Shown here: piece after piece, positions 44,221 to 52,874 of the stretch
Layout of the letters: every line of letters starts with the position of its first letter
Numbering within the stretch: the stretch's first letter is position 1
Assembly (NCBI GenBank): GCA_003241685.1
Contig: QFPJ01000016.1
Coordinates: forward strand, 1 to 61,195
DNA: 61,195 nucleotides
From: Sphingopyxis macrogoltabida
GTDB lineage: Bacteria; Pseudomonadota; Alphaproteobacteria; Sphingomonadales; Sphingomonadaceae
Direction: 5' to 3'
Position numbers and translations under genes: made by a program
Notes under the pieces: model-generated
Database searches by the model: none
Seen by the model: only the letters and a program-made list of their open reading frames with translations
Told to the model about the DNA's origin: nothing

Positions 44221-46287
44221 ATGCGACCCGAAATCCTCAACCCGCTCTTTGCCGCGCTGACCGACCTGAAAGGCGTCGGGCCGCAGCTCGCCAAGCCGCT
44301 GGCGCGGTTGGGGCTGGAGCGCGTCGTCGATGTGCTGTTCCACCTGCCGACCGGCCTCATTTCCCGCATTCCGGTGGAGCGGCTCGATCAGGCGCAGGCC
44401 GGACAGACGATCATCGTCGATGTCACCGCGCAGGATTATCGTCCCGGCCGCAGCCCGCGCGCACCCTTCGGCGTCGAGGCGTTCGACAGCGCGGGCGATC
44501 ATGTCCGGCTGGTCTATTTCGGCCGCACGTCGGGGCTGGCGCGCAAGCTGTTCCCGCTCGGCGAGACGCGGCGCGTGTCGGGGCGGCTCGACCTGTATGG
44601 CGACATGCGCCAGATCGTCCATCCCGACCATGTCGCCGAACCGGGCGACGAGGGCATAATTGCCGAGCATGAGCCCGTCTATCCGCTGACCGACGGGTTG
44701 ACCAACGCCCGGCTGTCGCAGCTCGCCGCGATCGCGCTCGAACGGCGGCCCGAACTTGCCGAATGGATCGATGCGCCCTTGCTGGCGAGCCGGGACTGGC
44801 CCGGCTGGCACGCGGCCGTCGCGCGCGCGCATGCCAGCCCGCGCGACGAGGCGGCGCACGACCGGCTGGCCTATGACGAGATTTTCGCCAGCCAGGTCGC
44901 GCTGATGCTGATCCGGCAGGGACTACGCAGCCGCAAGGGGCGCGCGATCGGGGGCGATGGCCGCCTGACGGACGCGCTCAAACTGCCCTTTGGCCTCACC
45001 GGCGCGCAGGAACGCGTCGGGCGCGAGATTGCCGGCGACATGGCACAGGACCGGCCAATGCTGCGGATGCTGCAGGGCGATGTCGGGTCCGGCAAGACGC
45101 TGGTCGCCCTGCGCGCGATGCTGGCGGCGGTCGAGGCCGGGACGCAGGCGGCGCTGCTCGCCCCGACCGAAATCCTGGCCCGCCAGCATTATGCCACACT
45201 GCAAAAGATGCTGGGCGGCCTGCCCGTCAACCTGGCGATCCTGACCGGGCGCGACAAGGGACGGGCGCGCGAATCGACGCTGATGGGCCTCGCGGACGGC
45301 AGCATCGACCTGTTGGTCGGCACGCACGCGATCTTTCAGGAGGCCGTGAATTACCGCGACCTGTCGCTGGTGGTGGTCGATGAACAGCATCGGTTCGGGG
45401 TGGCGCAGCGATTGATGCTGACCGGCAAGGGCGCGCGGCCGCCGCACCTGCTGGTGATGACCGCGACGCCGATCCCGCGCACGCTGCTGCTCGCCAATCA
45501 TGGCGAGATGGACGTGTCGCGGCTCGACGAGATGCCGCCGGGGCGCACGCCCGTCGATACGCGCGTGGTTTCGGTCGAACGGCTGGACGAGGTGATCGGC
45601 GGGCTGGAACGCCATATCGCCACCGGCGCGCAGGCTTACTGGGTCTGCCCGCTCGTCGCCGAAAGCGAGGGAAGCGAATTGGCCGCGGCCGAGGATCGCG
45701 CCGCGCTGCTTCGCGAACGGCTGGGCCCCGACCGGGTCGGGCTGGTTCACGGGCGCATGAAAGGACCCGACAAGGATGCGGTCATGGCGCGTTTTCAGGC
45801 GGGCGAGATCGGCGTCCTGGTCGCGACGACGGTGATCGAGGTCGGGGTCGACGTGCCCGCCGCCAGCCTGATGATCGTCGAACATGCCGAGAATTTCGGC
45901 CTCGCGCAGCTCCACCAGTTGCGCGGCCGGGTCGGGCGCGGCACGGCGCAATCGGTCTGCCTGTTGCTGCGTTCGCCCAGCCTTTCCGAAACCGCGCGCG
46001 ACCGGCTGGCGCTGATGCGCGAGACGGGTGACGGGTTCGTGATCGCCGAAAAGGATCTGGAATTGCGCGGCGGCGGCGAATTGCTGGGCCTCAAGCAGTC
46101 GGGCGACGCCGATTATCGGCTGGCGACGCCGGAACAGCTCGTCCGCCTGCTCCCCGTCGCGCATGACGACGCGCGCCTGTTCGTCGAGCGCGACGGCGGC
46201 ATGGACGGCGCCCGCGGCGATGCGGTGCGGCTCTGCCTCTACCTGTTCGAACGCGATGCGGCGGTGCCGCTGCTCAGAAGCGGGTAA
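44221..46287 (+). CDS. recG: ATP-dependent DNA helicase RecG
   Basis: A 688-residue branch-migrating helicase acting on stalled forks and Holliday junctions. The N-terminal wedge/OB domain (IPVERLDQAQAGQTIIVDV and so on) is followed by helicase motifs GDVGSGKTLVALRAM, DEQHRFGVAQR, TATPIPRTLLLANHG and RGRVGRGTAQS, and the TRG motif region near DLELRGGGELLGLKQSG. The start is the ATG at 44221 beside GVGPQLAKPLARLG. Confidence 0.97.
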   Translation: MRPEILNPLFAALTDLKGVGPQLAKPLARLGLERVVDVLFHLPTGLISRIPVERLDQAQAGQTIIVDVTAQDYRPGRSPRAPFGVEAFDSAGDHVRLVYFGRTSGLARKLFPLGETRRVSGRLDLYGDMRQIVHPDHVAEPGDEGIIAEHEPVYPLTDGLTNARLSQLAAIALERRPELAEWIDAPLLASRDWPGWHAAVARAHASPRDEAAHDRLAYDEIFASQVALMLIRQGLRSRKGRAIGGDGRLTDALKLPFGLTGAQERVGREIAGDMAQDRPMLRMLQGDVGSGKTLVALRAMLAAVEAGTQAALLAPTEILARQHYATLQKMLGGLPVNLAILTGRDKGRARESTLMGLADGSIDLLVGTHAIFQEAVNYRDLSLVVVDEQHRFGVAQRLMLTGKGARPPHLLVMTATPIPRTLLLANHGEMDVSRLDEMPPGRTPVDTRVVSVERLDEVIGGLERHIATGAQAYWVCPLVAESEGSELAAAEDRAALLRERLGPDRVGLVHGRMKGPDKDAVMARFQAGEIGVLVATTVIEVGVDVPAASLMIVEHAENFGLAQLHQLRGRVGRGTAQSVCLLLRSPSLSETARDRLALMRETGDGFVIAEKDLELRGGGELLGLKQSGDADYRLATPEQLVRLLPVAHDDARLFVERDGGMDGARGDAVRLCLYLFERDAAVPLLRSG

Positions 46288-46339
46288 AGCGCCCCTCCCG
46301 CTTGCGCGATGGGACATCAGCTTTTGATTTAAGCGCGGA

Positions 46340-46681
46340 TCAGCTGGCGTCGGCGCGCGCGCCCATGGCCCGGACCATCGGCAGATAATCCTCGACCGAA
46401 ATGCCCTTTTCGAACTGGACGCCGGTCTTGCCGCCCAGCGACCAGACGACCTTTGCCGCGATGCGGCCGACGATCGGCATGCGGAACACGACCAGATCGC
46501 CGGTTTCCAGCCCCCGTTCGAACCGCATCAGCAGGCCATCGGCGCTGATGTTGACGCAGGTGCACATTTCCTGCCGTCCGTCGGGCATGACGAAAGGCAG
46601 GCGGCAATAGACGTCGGATCGCGGTGCAATCCGCTGGTCGAGGCCGATATAATGAGCCTTGTTGGTATCGATCTTGCGCAT
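46340..46681 (-). CDS. PilZ-domain c-di-GMP binding protein
   Basis: 113 residues. The PilZ domain has RIAPR (R17..R21, RxxxR) and NISADG (44-49, (D/N)xSxxG), both needed to bind c-di-GMP. Single-domain PilZ proteins often control motility or exopolysaccharide. No specific target is visible; it is near two c-di-GMP enzymes in the window (13935 and 39084) but not in their operons. Confidence 0.9.
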   Translation of the reverse strand: MRKIDTNKAHYIGLDQRIAPRSDVYCRLPFVMPDGRQEMCTCVNISADGLLMRFERGLETGDLVVFRMPIVGRIAAKVVWSLGGKTGVQFEKGISVEDYLPMVRAMGARADAS

Positions 46682-46716
46682 ACGTCCCGGACCTTTGTGG
46701 TTTGGCCGCGACCTTT

Positions 46717-46740
46717 TACCCGATTATTGAAGAATCGGTA
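46717..46740. repeat. Inverted repeat between tyrS and the PilZ gene
   Basis: TACCCGATT and AATCGGTA form an inverted repeat with one bulge and a 7-base loop in the 75-bp gap. It may terminate tyrS transcription (minus strand) or act as an operator for the PilZ gene. Confidence 0.35.
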
Positions 46741-46756
46741 AACGCAATCGTGCCGA

Positions 46757-47983
46757 TCAGCCGCCGACCAGGCCGTGTTTCTTGGCGCCGAGGCTGACCG
46801 GAACGGCTTCGGCGGCGGGCAGGATCAGGTGGTGCGGATCGCGCACGACCGCTCCATCGACCTTCACCGCGCCTTCTTCCAGCTTGCGGCGGGCTTCCTT
46901 GTTCGATGCGACGAAACCGAGTTCGCGCAGCGCGTCGAGGATGCGAAGACCATCGGCGGGGACGGCGACGTGCGGCAGATCGCCGCCAATCTGTCCCTTT
47001 TCAAAGGTTTGCGCCGCGGTCTCGGCCGCGCTGCACGCCGCCTCCGCGCCGCGGCACAGGGCGGTCGCTTCGTTCGCCAGGATTTTCTTCGCCTCGTTGA
47101 TCTCCGCGCCGTCCAGCGCCTCCAGCCGGGCGATCTCGTCCAGCGGCAGATCGGTGAACAGCCGCAGGAAGCGCCCGACGTCGCGGTCGTCGCAATTGCG
47201 CCAGAACTGCCAATAGTCAAAATGGGACAGTTGTTCGGGGTTGAGCCAGACCGCCCCGGCGGCCGTCTTGCCCATTTTCGTGCCCGCCGCGGTGGTCAGC
47301 AGCGGAGTCGTCAGGCCGAACAATTCGGTGCCGTCCATGCGGCGGCCGAGTTCCATCCCGTTGACGATATTGCCCCACTGGTCCGAACCGCCCATCTGAA
47401 GCCGCACCCCCATCGCGCGCGACAGGTGGCGGAAATCATAGCCCTGCAGGATCATGTAATTGAATTCGAGGAAGGTCATCGGCTGTTCGCGTTCCAGCCG
47501 CAGCTTCACCGAATCAAAGGTGAGCATCCGGTTGATCGTGAAATGCGTCCCCACTTCCTGAAGCAGTTCGATATAGCCAAGCTGGCCCAGCCAGTCCTGA
47601 TTGTCGACCATCACCGCATCGCCCGGCCCATCGCCGAAGGTCAGGAATTGCTGGAATATGCTGAAGATCGACGCGATGTTCGCGGCGATCGTTTCGTCCG
47701 ACAGCATCTTGCGGCTTTCGTCGCGCCCGGTCGGGTCGCCGATCCGCGTCGTCCCGCCGCCCATCAGCACGATCGGCTTGTGCCCCGTCTGTTGCAGGCG
47801 GCGCAGCATCATGATCTGGACCAGGCTTCCGACATGCAGGCTGGGCGCGGTGGCGTCGAAACCGATATAGGCGGGCACGACCTGCCGCGCGGCAAGAGCG
47901 TCGAGGCCCTCGACATCGGTCATCTGATGAATATAGCCGCGCTCGTCGAGCGTGCGAAGAAGATCGGATGTGTAACGGGTCAT
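46757..47983 (-). CDS. tyrS: Tyrosyl-tRNA synthetase
   Basis: 408 residues, class I. HIGH-like HVGS at 50-53, the tyrosine-binding GFDATAPSLHVG and GGSDQWGNIVNG segments, and KMSKS-like KMGKT. The C-terminal S4-like RNA-binding domain (SNKEARRKLEEGAVKVDGAVV) is present. Length and domain order fit the bacterial TyrRS. Confidence 0.97.
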   Translation of the reverse strand: MTRYTSDLLRTLDERGYIHQMTDVEGLDALAARQVVPAYIGFDATAPSLHVGSLVQIMMLRRLQQTGHKPIVLMGGGTTRIGDPTGRDESRKMLSDETIAANIASIFSIFQQFLTFGDGPGDAVMVDNQDWLGQLGYIELLQEVGTHFTINRMLTFDSVKLRLEREQPMTFLEFNYMILQGYDFRHLSRAMGVRLQMGGSDQWGNIVNGMELGRRMDGTELFGLTTPLLTTAAGTKMGKTAAGAVWLNPEQLSHFDYWQFWRNCDDRDVGRFLRLFTDLPLDEIARLEALDGAEINEAKKILANEATALCRGAEAACSAAETAAQTFEKGQIGGDLPHVAVPADGLRILDALRELGFVASNKEARRKLEEGAVKVDGAVVRDPHHLILPAAEAVPVSLGAKKHGLVGG

Positions 47984-48063
47984 AGCGCGCGGGCGCTTAG
48001 CATGGGTGAGAAATTCCTCAAACCCGTCATTCCCGCAGCGACGCGATTGGCATAGGAGGAGGC

Positions 48064-48594
48064 ATGACCCGCCTGCTCTGCCACCCCGACACGCCCTGTT
48101 CGGCCGACATCACCATTTCGGCCGAAGCGGTTCGGAACCGGCGCGATGGGCTGTATCTGCGGTTCATCATCGACGGCGCGATCGACCGGATCGTCCTGCC
48201 GCCGCGCGGCGCGCCCATGCGGACCGACGGCCTGTGGCAGACGACCTGCTGCGAGGCCTTTTTGCGGCCGGTCGGGCGTCCCGATTATCTCGAACTGAAT
48301 TTTGCGCCCTCGACGGCCTGGGCCGCCTATCGCTTCGACGCGTATCGCGCCGGGATGCGGACCGCCGATGTCGCGCCCGACATGAGCCGGATCGGCGGCA
48401 TCGTGCAGATACTGGTGGACCTTGCGTCTCTGCCCGACTGGCACGCCCACGACTGGTCGCTGGGCCTGTCGGCGGTGATCGAGGAACAGGATGGCGCCAA
48501 AAGCTATTGGGCGCTGCGTCACCCGCCGGGCCGGCCCGACTTTCATCATCCCGATTGCTTTGCGATGACGCTTGGGGCACCCCCCGCGCCATGA
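48064..48594 (+). CDS. DOMON-like domain protein
   Basis: 176 residues of a beta-sandwich resembling DOMON domains that bind sugar or heme (TTCCEAFLRPVGRPDYLELNFAPSTAWAAYRFDAYRAGM). The sequence matches a DOMON-like family annotated in sphingomonads. No signal peptide is visible. It overlaps namZ by ATGA and so is cotranslated with it; a role in binding a sugar compound is a guess. Confidence 0.75.
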   Translation: MTRLLCHPDTPCSADITISAEAVRNRRDGLYLRFIIDGAIDRIVLPPRGAPMRTDGLWQTTCCEAFLRPVGRPDYLELNFAPSTAWAAYRFDAYRAGMRTADVAPDMSRIGGIVQILVDLASLPDWHAHDWSLGLSAVIEEQDGAKSYWALRHPPGRPDFHHPDCFAMTLGAPPAP

Positions 48595-49799
48595 CCATGA
48601 CTTTCGGTATCGACCGCCTGCTCGCCGATCCCGCGCTGCGCAAGCCGCTGGAAGGAAAACGCGTGGCGCTGCTCGCGCATCCCGCCTCGGTGACGGCCGG
48701 CCTGACCCACAGCATCGACGCGCTGGTTGCGGCGGGGGTGAAGGTGACGGCGGTGTTCGGACCGCAGCACGGCGTGCGCGGCGATCTGCAGGACAATATG
48801 ATGGAGTCGCCCGACTTCACCGATCCGACCTATGGCATGCCGGTGTTCAGCCTGTACGGCGACGTCCGCCGGCCGACGGGCCAGTCGATGCATACGTTCG
48901 ACGTCATGCTGGTCGACCTGCAGGACCTTGGCTGCCGCATCTACACCTATGTCACGACCCTGCTCTATGTGCTGGAGGCGGCGGCGGCGCACGGCAAGGC
49001 GGTGTGGGTGCTCGACCGTCCGAACCCGGCGGGGCGCCCGGTCGAAGGCACGCGGCTGCGCGCCGGCTGGGAAAGTTTCGTCGGGGCCGGGCCGATGGTC
49101 ATGCGCCACGGGCTGACGCTGGGCGAGATGGGCCACTGGTTCATCCGCCACTTCGCGCTCGACGTCGACTATCGCGTGATCGCGATGGACGGATGGGAGC
49201 CGGCCGGGCCCGGTTTCGGCTGGCCCGCGTCGCGGGTCTGGATCAACCCCAGCCCCAACGCGGCGAACGTCAACATGGCGCGCGCCTATGCCGGGACGGT
49301 GATGGTCGAGGGCGCGACCCTGAGCGAAGGGCGCGGCACGACGCGCCCGCTCGAACTGTTCGGCGCCCCCGACATCGACGCCAGGGCGGTGATCGCGGAG
49401 ATGCGGCGGATCGCGCCCGCATGGCTCGCGGGCTGCCGCCTGCGCGATATCTGGTTCGAACCGACCTTTCACAAGCATATGAAGCAGCTGAACAGCGGCG
49501 TCTTCATCCATGCCGAGGGCGCGGGATATGATCATGCGGCATTCCGGCCGTGGCGCGTGCAGGCGCTGGGGTTCAAGGCGATCCGAAGCCTTTACCCCGA
49601 TTATCCGATCTGGCGCGGCACCGATTTCCAATATGAATATACGAACGATATGCTGGCGATCGACGTGATCAACGGCGGGCCGGACCTGCGCGCGTGGGTG
49701 GACGATGCGGGCGCGACGCCGGGCGATCTCGATGCGCTCGCGCTGCCCGACGAAGCCGCATGGCGGGACGAAATCGCCCCCCTCCTCCTCTATCCCTGA
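48591..49799 (+). CDS. namZ: DUF1343/NamZ-like exo-beta-N-acetylmuramidase
   Basis: 402 residues. NamZ-family enzymes release N-acetylmuramic acid from the non-reducing end of peptidoglycan fragments (muropeptide recycling). The segments GVKVTAVFGPQHGVRGDLQDNM, LVDLQDLGCRIYTYVTTLLYVLEAAA, VLDRPNPAGRPVEG, EGATLSEGRGTTRPLELFGAP and NSGVFIHAEG are family hallmarks. No signal peptide is visible at this start, although many members have one; the export state is uncertain. It is cotranslated with the DOMON-like gene and is followed by an M24 peptidase 10 bp later. Confidence 0.85.
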   Translation: MTMTFGIDRLLADPALRKPLEGKRVALLAHPASVTAGLTHSIDALVAAGVKVTAVFGPQHGVRGDLQDNMMESPDFTDPTYGMPVFSLYGDVRRPTGQSMHTFDVMLVDLQDLGCRIYTYVTTLLYVLEAAAAHGKAVWVLDRPNPAGRPVEGTRLRAGWESFVGAGPMVMRHGLTLGEMGHWFIRHFALDVDYRVIAMDGWEPAGPGFGWPASRVWINPSPNAANVNMARAYAGTVMVEGATLSEGRGTTRPLELFGAPDIDARAVIAEMRRIAPAWLAGCRLRDIWFEPTFHKHMKQLNSGVFIHAEGAGYDHAAFRPWRVQALGFKAIRSLYPDYPIWRGTDFQYEYTNDMLAIDVINGGPDLRAWVDDAGATPGDLDALALPDEAAWRDEIAPLLLYP

Positions 49800-49809
49800 A
49801 AGGCGACCC

Positions 49810-51063
49810 ATGATGCAGCGACGGCATTTCCTCGGCACCGCGGCGCTCGCTGGCCTTGCGACGGCGCTGCCGTTTTCGGTCCGGGCGGCGGAGGGTGCGG
49901 CGGGCCTGCCCGACCTGGCCGCCAAAGCCGTCCCGATCGGCGCGGCGGAACGCCAGGCGCGGATCGCCAAGGCGGCGCAATTGATGCGCGTCCACGACAT
50001 CGGCGCCCTGTTGATCGAGCCGGGATCGAGCCTGGTCTATTTCACCGGCGTCCAATGGTGGCGCAGCGAGCGGCTGACCGCCGCGATCCTGACGCGCGAG
50101 GGCGAAATCGCCATCGTCACGCCCTTTTTCGAGGAGCCGTCGGTGCGCGAAAGCCTGGGCATCGCGGCGGACGTGCTGACGTGGGACGAGCATGAAGACC
50201 CGCTGGCCCGGGTCGCGGCATGGCTTGGCCAGCGCGGCCTTGCGAAAGGCCGGATCGGCGTCGAGGAAACGGTGCGCTATTTCGCGGTCGACGGTCTGCA
50301 ACAGGCGATGCCCGCTGCTGCGGTCGTGAGCGGCGCGCCGGTGGTGCGCGGGTGCCGGATGATCAAGTCGGCGGCCGAACTGGCGCTGATGCAGATCGCG
50401 ACCGACGTCACGCTCGCCGCCTATCGCCACACGGCGCCGCGGATCGAGGCGGGAATGACCCCGGCGGCGATCGGCGCGATCATGCGCGCCGCGACCGAAG
50501 CACTGGGCGGCAAGAGCGAATTCGAGCTGATCCTGCTCGGCGAGGCCAGCGCCTATCCGCACGGCAGCGGCAAGCCGCAGGCGGTCAAGGCCGGCGAGGT
50601 CGTGCTGATGGACTGCGGCGCGTCGGTCCACGGCTATCAGTCCGACATTTCGCGCAGCTTCGTCTATGGCAAGCCCACCCCGCGCCAGCGGCAGGTGTGG
50701 GATCAGATGCGCAAGGGACAGGATATCGCCTTCGCCGCCGCGCAATCGGGCACCCCGGCGGGCCGCGTCGACGATGCGGTGCGCGCCTATTACGAAGGGC
50801 TCGGCTACGGCCCCGACTACAAGCTGCCCGGCACGTCGCACCGCACCGGGCACGGTATCGGCCTCGACGGGCACGAGCCGATCAATCTGGTGCGCGGCGA
50901 GGCGACGCGGCTGCGGGCGGGCATGTGCTTTTCCAACGAGCCCGGCATCTATATCCCCGGCGAATTCGGCATCCGCATCGAGGATTGCTTCCATGTCACC
51001 GAAGACGGTCCGCCGAAATGGTTCAGCACCCCGCCACCCTCGATCGATCAGCCGTTCGGTTGA
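49810..51063 (+). CDS. Exported M24 metallopeptidase (Xaa-Pro type)
   Basis: 417 residues. An RR-type signal (MMQRRHFLGTAALAGLATA) suggests Tat export. The creatinase N-domain is followed by the pita-bread M24 domain with five metal ligands: MDCGAS and SDISR (Asp), GHGIG (His), NEPGIYI and RIEDC (Glu). A prolidase or aminopeptidase-P-like activity on peptides is likely. It sits downstream of NamZ, so a role in trimming peptidoglycan peptides is possible but inferred. Confidence 0.88.
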   Translation: MMQRRHFLGTAALAGLATALPFSVRAAEGAAGLPDLAAKAVPIGAAERQARIAKAAQLMRVHDIGALLIEPGSSLVYFTGVQWWRSERLTAAILTREGEIAIVTPFFEEPSVRESLGIAADVLTWDEHEDPLARVAAWLGQRGLAKGRIGVEETVRYFAVDGLQQAMPAAAVVSGAPVVRGCRMIKSAAELALMQIATDVTLAAYRHTAPRIEAGMTPAAIGAIMRAATEALGGKSEFELILLGEASAYPHGSGKPQAVKAGEVVLMDCGASVHGYQSDISRSFVYGKPTPRQRQVWDQMRKGQDIAFAAAQSGTPAGRVDDAVRAYYEGLGYGPDYKLPGTSHRTGHGIGLDGHEPINLVRGEATRLRAGMCFSNEPGIYIPGEFGIRIEDCFHVTEDGPPKWFSTPPPSIDQPFG

Positions 51064-51920
51064 TCCGGCGCCTTCGGCCGCTGGACCAGGCTGACCAGAA
51101 CGAAGCTGATGATCATCAGCAGATACCAGCTTCCCAGCTTGGCGAGGCCGACCATTTCCCACCCATCCTGTTGGCCGGGATAGGTCCAGGCGCGGGCGAA
51201 GGTGCCGATGTTTTCGGCGAACCAGATGAACAGCGCGACCAGGCCCCAGCCGACGAGCAACGGCATCCGGCGATGGACGTGCAGCGGGCGGAACCACACC
51301 TGACAGCGCCAGAACAGCAGCGCCGTCGCCGCGAACAGCGGCCAGCGGATGTCGGGCAGCCAGTGATGGGCAAAGAAATTGCCATAGATCGCGGCGGCAA
51401 GCCCATAGCTCGTCCACATCGGTGGATAGCCGGTGTAGCGAAAGTCGAAGATGCGCCAGACGCGCGCGATATAGCTGCCGACCGCGGCATACATGAAGCC
51501 CGAGAAGAGTGGCACCGCGCCGATGTGCAGCACGCTGGCCTCCGGATATATCCATGATCCCGCGGCGGTCTTGAACAATTCCATGATCGTGCCGACGATA
51601 TGAAAGATCAGGATCACCAGCGCCTCGCGCGGGGTTTCCAGACGAAAGACCAGCATCGCAAGCTGGATCAGCACGGCGCCAATGGTGATCGCGTCATAGC
51701 GGTGCAGCGGCGCATCGGCGGGCCAGAACAGATGCGTGCCGAGCAGCAGCGCCAGCATCAAGGCGCCGAACAGGCAGGCCCAGCCCTGCTTGAAACCGAA
51801 GACCAGAAATTCGAGGAACCAGCCGCGCGGGCCGGGCTGAACCGCCATCGCCTCCAGCCGGGCGCGGACCGCATGGAAGCGGCTGTGCCGGCCCGCCCCG
51901 TTCGCGCCGCGATCAGACAT
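51048..51920 (-). CDS. DUF817 membrane protein
   Basis: 290 residues, about nine transmembrane segments. Conserved: FLVFGFKQGWACLFGALMLALL, GTIMELFKTAAGSWIYPE, PLFSGFMYAAVGSYIAR and FIWFAENIGTFARAWTYPGQQDGWEM, which define DUF817 (function unknown). It overlaps the 3' end of the M24 gene on the other strand by 16 bp, and the Amj gene start-to-stop by 8 bp, so it is cotranscribed with amj. Confidence 0.85.
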   Translation of the reverse strand: MSDRGANGAGRHSRFHAVRARLEAMAVQPGPRGWFLEFLVFGFKQGWACLFGALMLALLLGTHLFWPADAPLHRYDAITIGAVLIQLAMLVFRLETPREALVILIFHIVGTIMELFKTAAGSWIYPEASVLHIGAVPLFSGFMYAAVGSYIARVWRIFDFRYTGYPPMWTSYGLAAAIYGNFFAHHWLPDIRWPLFAATALLFWRCQVWFRPLHVHRRMPLLVGWGLVALFIWFAENIGTFARAWTYPGQQDGWEMVGLAKLGSWYLLMIISFVLVSLVQRPKAPDQPNG

Positions 51921-52719
51921 GCACGGCGACGAAGGCGATCAGCATCGCGGCGGGCAGCAGCAACGCCTGCGCCAGCACCGTGCCGGCCAGCCGGCTGAGC
52001 GAGATATAGGTGATGGCGCGGCGGAAATCGGCCTCGTCCAGATCCCCCTGCGCCGCATCGTCGGTCATCACCGACAGTTGCGGATCGATGAAGGCGAAGA
52101 GCAGGATCGTCGCGAAACCGTTGATCAGCGCCGAAAGCTGTGACGCGGTGACGCGAAATTCGGGGGCGAGATAACCGGCATAGAGCGAGGCGACGACGCC
52201 GACGGCGAGCAGCGACTGGGCCAGGCAATTGGCGATCAATATGCCCCACCCCATGCCCTTCGGCATATGCCAGCCGCGCAAGTGGGCGAGGCTGGGCATC
52301 CGCAGCGAGCGGCGCATGGTGCGAAGACCGGCGGGGCTTGCCGCCTTCATCGCGAGCTTCGTGGTCGAGCGATTGTCCTGATACCAGCCGATCGCCGCCG
52401 CGAACAGGCGCTGGCCCGTCGGGACCAGCAATATGCCGACCAATGTCGCGACGCTCGCCGCCGCCAGCACGAGCTGCATGTCGACGAACAGCGACGCGCC
52501 GCTGCCGTCATGGATGCGCGTTTCGATGCGCTTGGCGAGGAAGGGGCCGAGAAAGCTGTTCGACGTGCGCGAAAACAGCAGCAGGATGTTGAACAGCGCG
52601 AACGACATCGCGATCCGCCCCGTCCGCACCCCCGCGATCCGCGCCGCATAGGCCAGCGCGCCGATCAGGTTGATGAAGCCGGTGAGCAGCAGGATGGTGA
52701 CGAGGGGAAGGTCGAACAT
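51913..52719 (-). CDS. Amj-family lipid II flippase (DUF2837)
   Basis: 268 residues, about six transmembrane helices. The N-terminal LTGFINLIGALAYAARIAGVRTGRIAMSFALFNILLLFSRTSN motif is the Amj/DUF2837 hallmark. Amj of Bacillus moves lipid II across the membrane and can substitute for MurJ. Its role in a gram-negative host is inferred. It overlaps the DUF817 gene by 8 bp. Confidence 0.82.
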   Translation of the reverse strand: MFDLPLVTILLLTGFINLIGALAYAARIAGVRTGRIAMSFALFNILLLFSRTSNSFLGPFLAKRIETRIHDGSGASLFVDMQLVLAAASVATLVGILLVPTGQRLFAAAIGWYQDNRSTTKLAMKAASPAGLRTMRRSLRMPSLAHLRGWHMPKGMGWGILIANCLAQSLLAVGVVASLYAGYLAPEFRVTASQLSALINGFATILLFAFIDPQLSVMTDDAAQGDLDEADFRRAITYISLSRLAGTVLAQALLLPAAMLIAFVAVHV

Positions 52720-52739
52720 GGGAACTCTATATCAGATTC

Positions 52740-52848
52740 CCGTCTCCCCGAGCGAAGACGAGGGGCTATGCCGAGCGAAGACGAGGCAGCGACCTTGCAG
52801 GTTCTCGCTTCGCTCGAACGGGCCCCTCGTCTTCGCTCGGGGAGACGG
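52740..52848. repeat. Perfect 27-bp inverted repeat
   Basis: The arms at 52740-52766 and 52822-52848 are exactly complementary over 27 bp around a core of GAGCGAAGACGAGG/CCTCGTCTTCGCTC. Another partial copy of the core sits at 52771-52787. The element lies between the 3' end of the VWA gene and the 5' end of amj, both on the minus strand. Confidence 0.75.
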
Positions 52849-52874
52849 ATATTTTGTCTTTTATGGGGTTGGCG

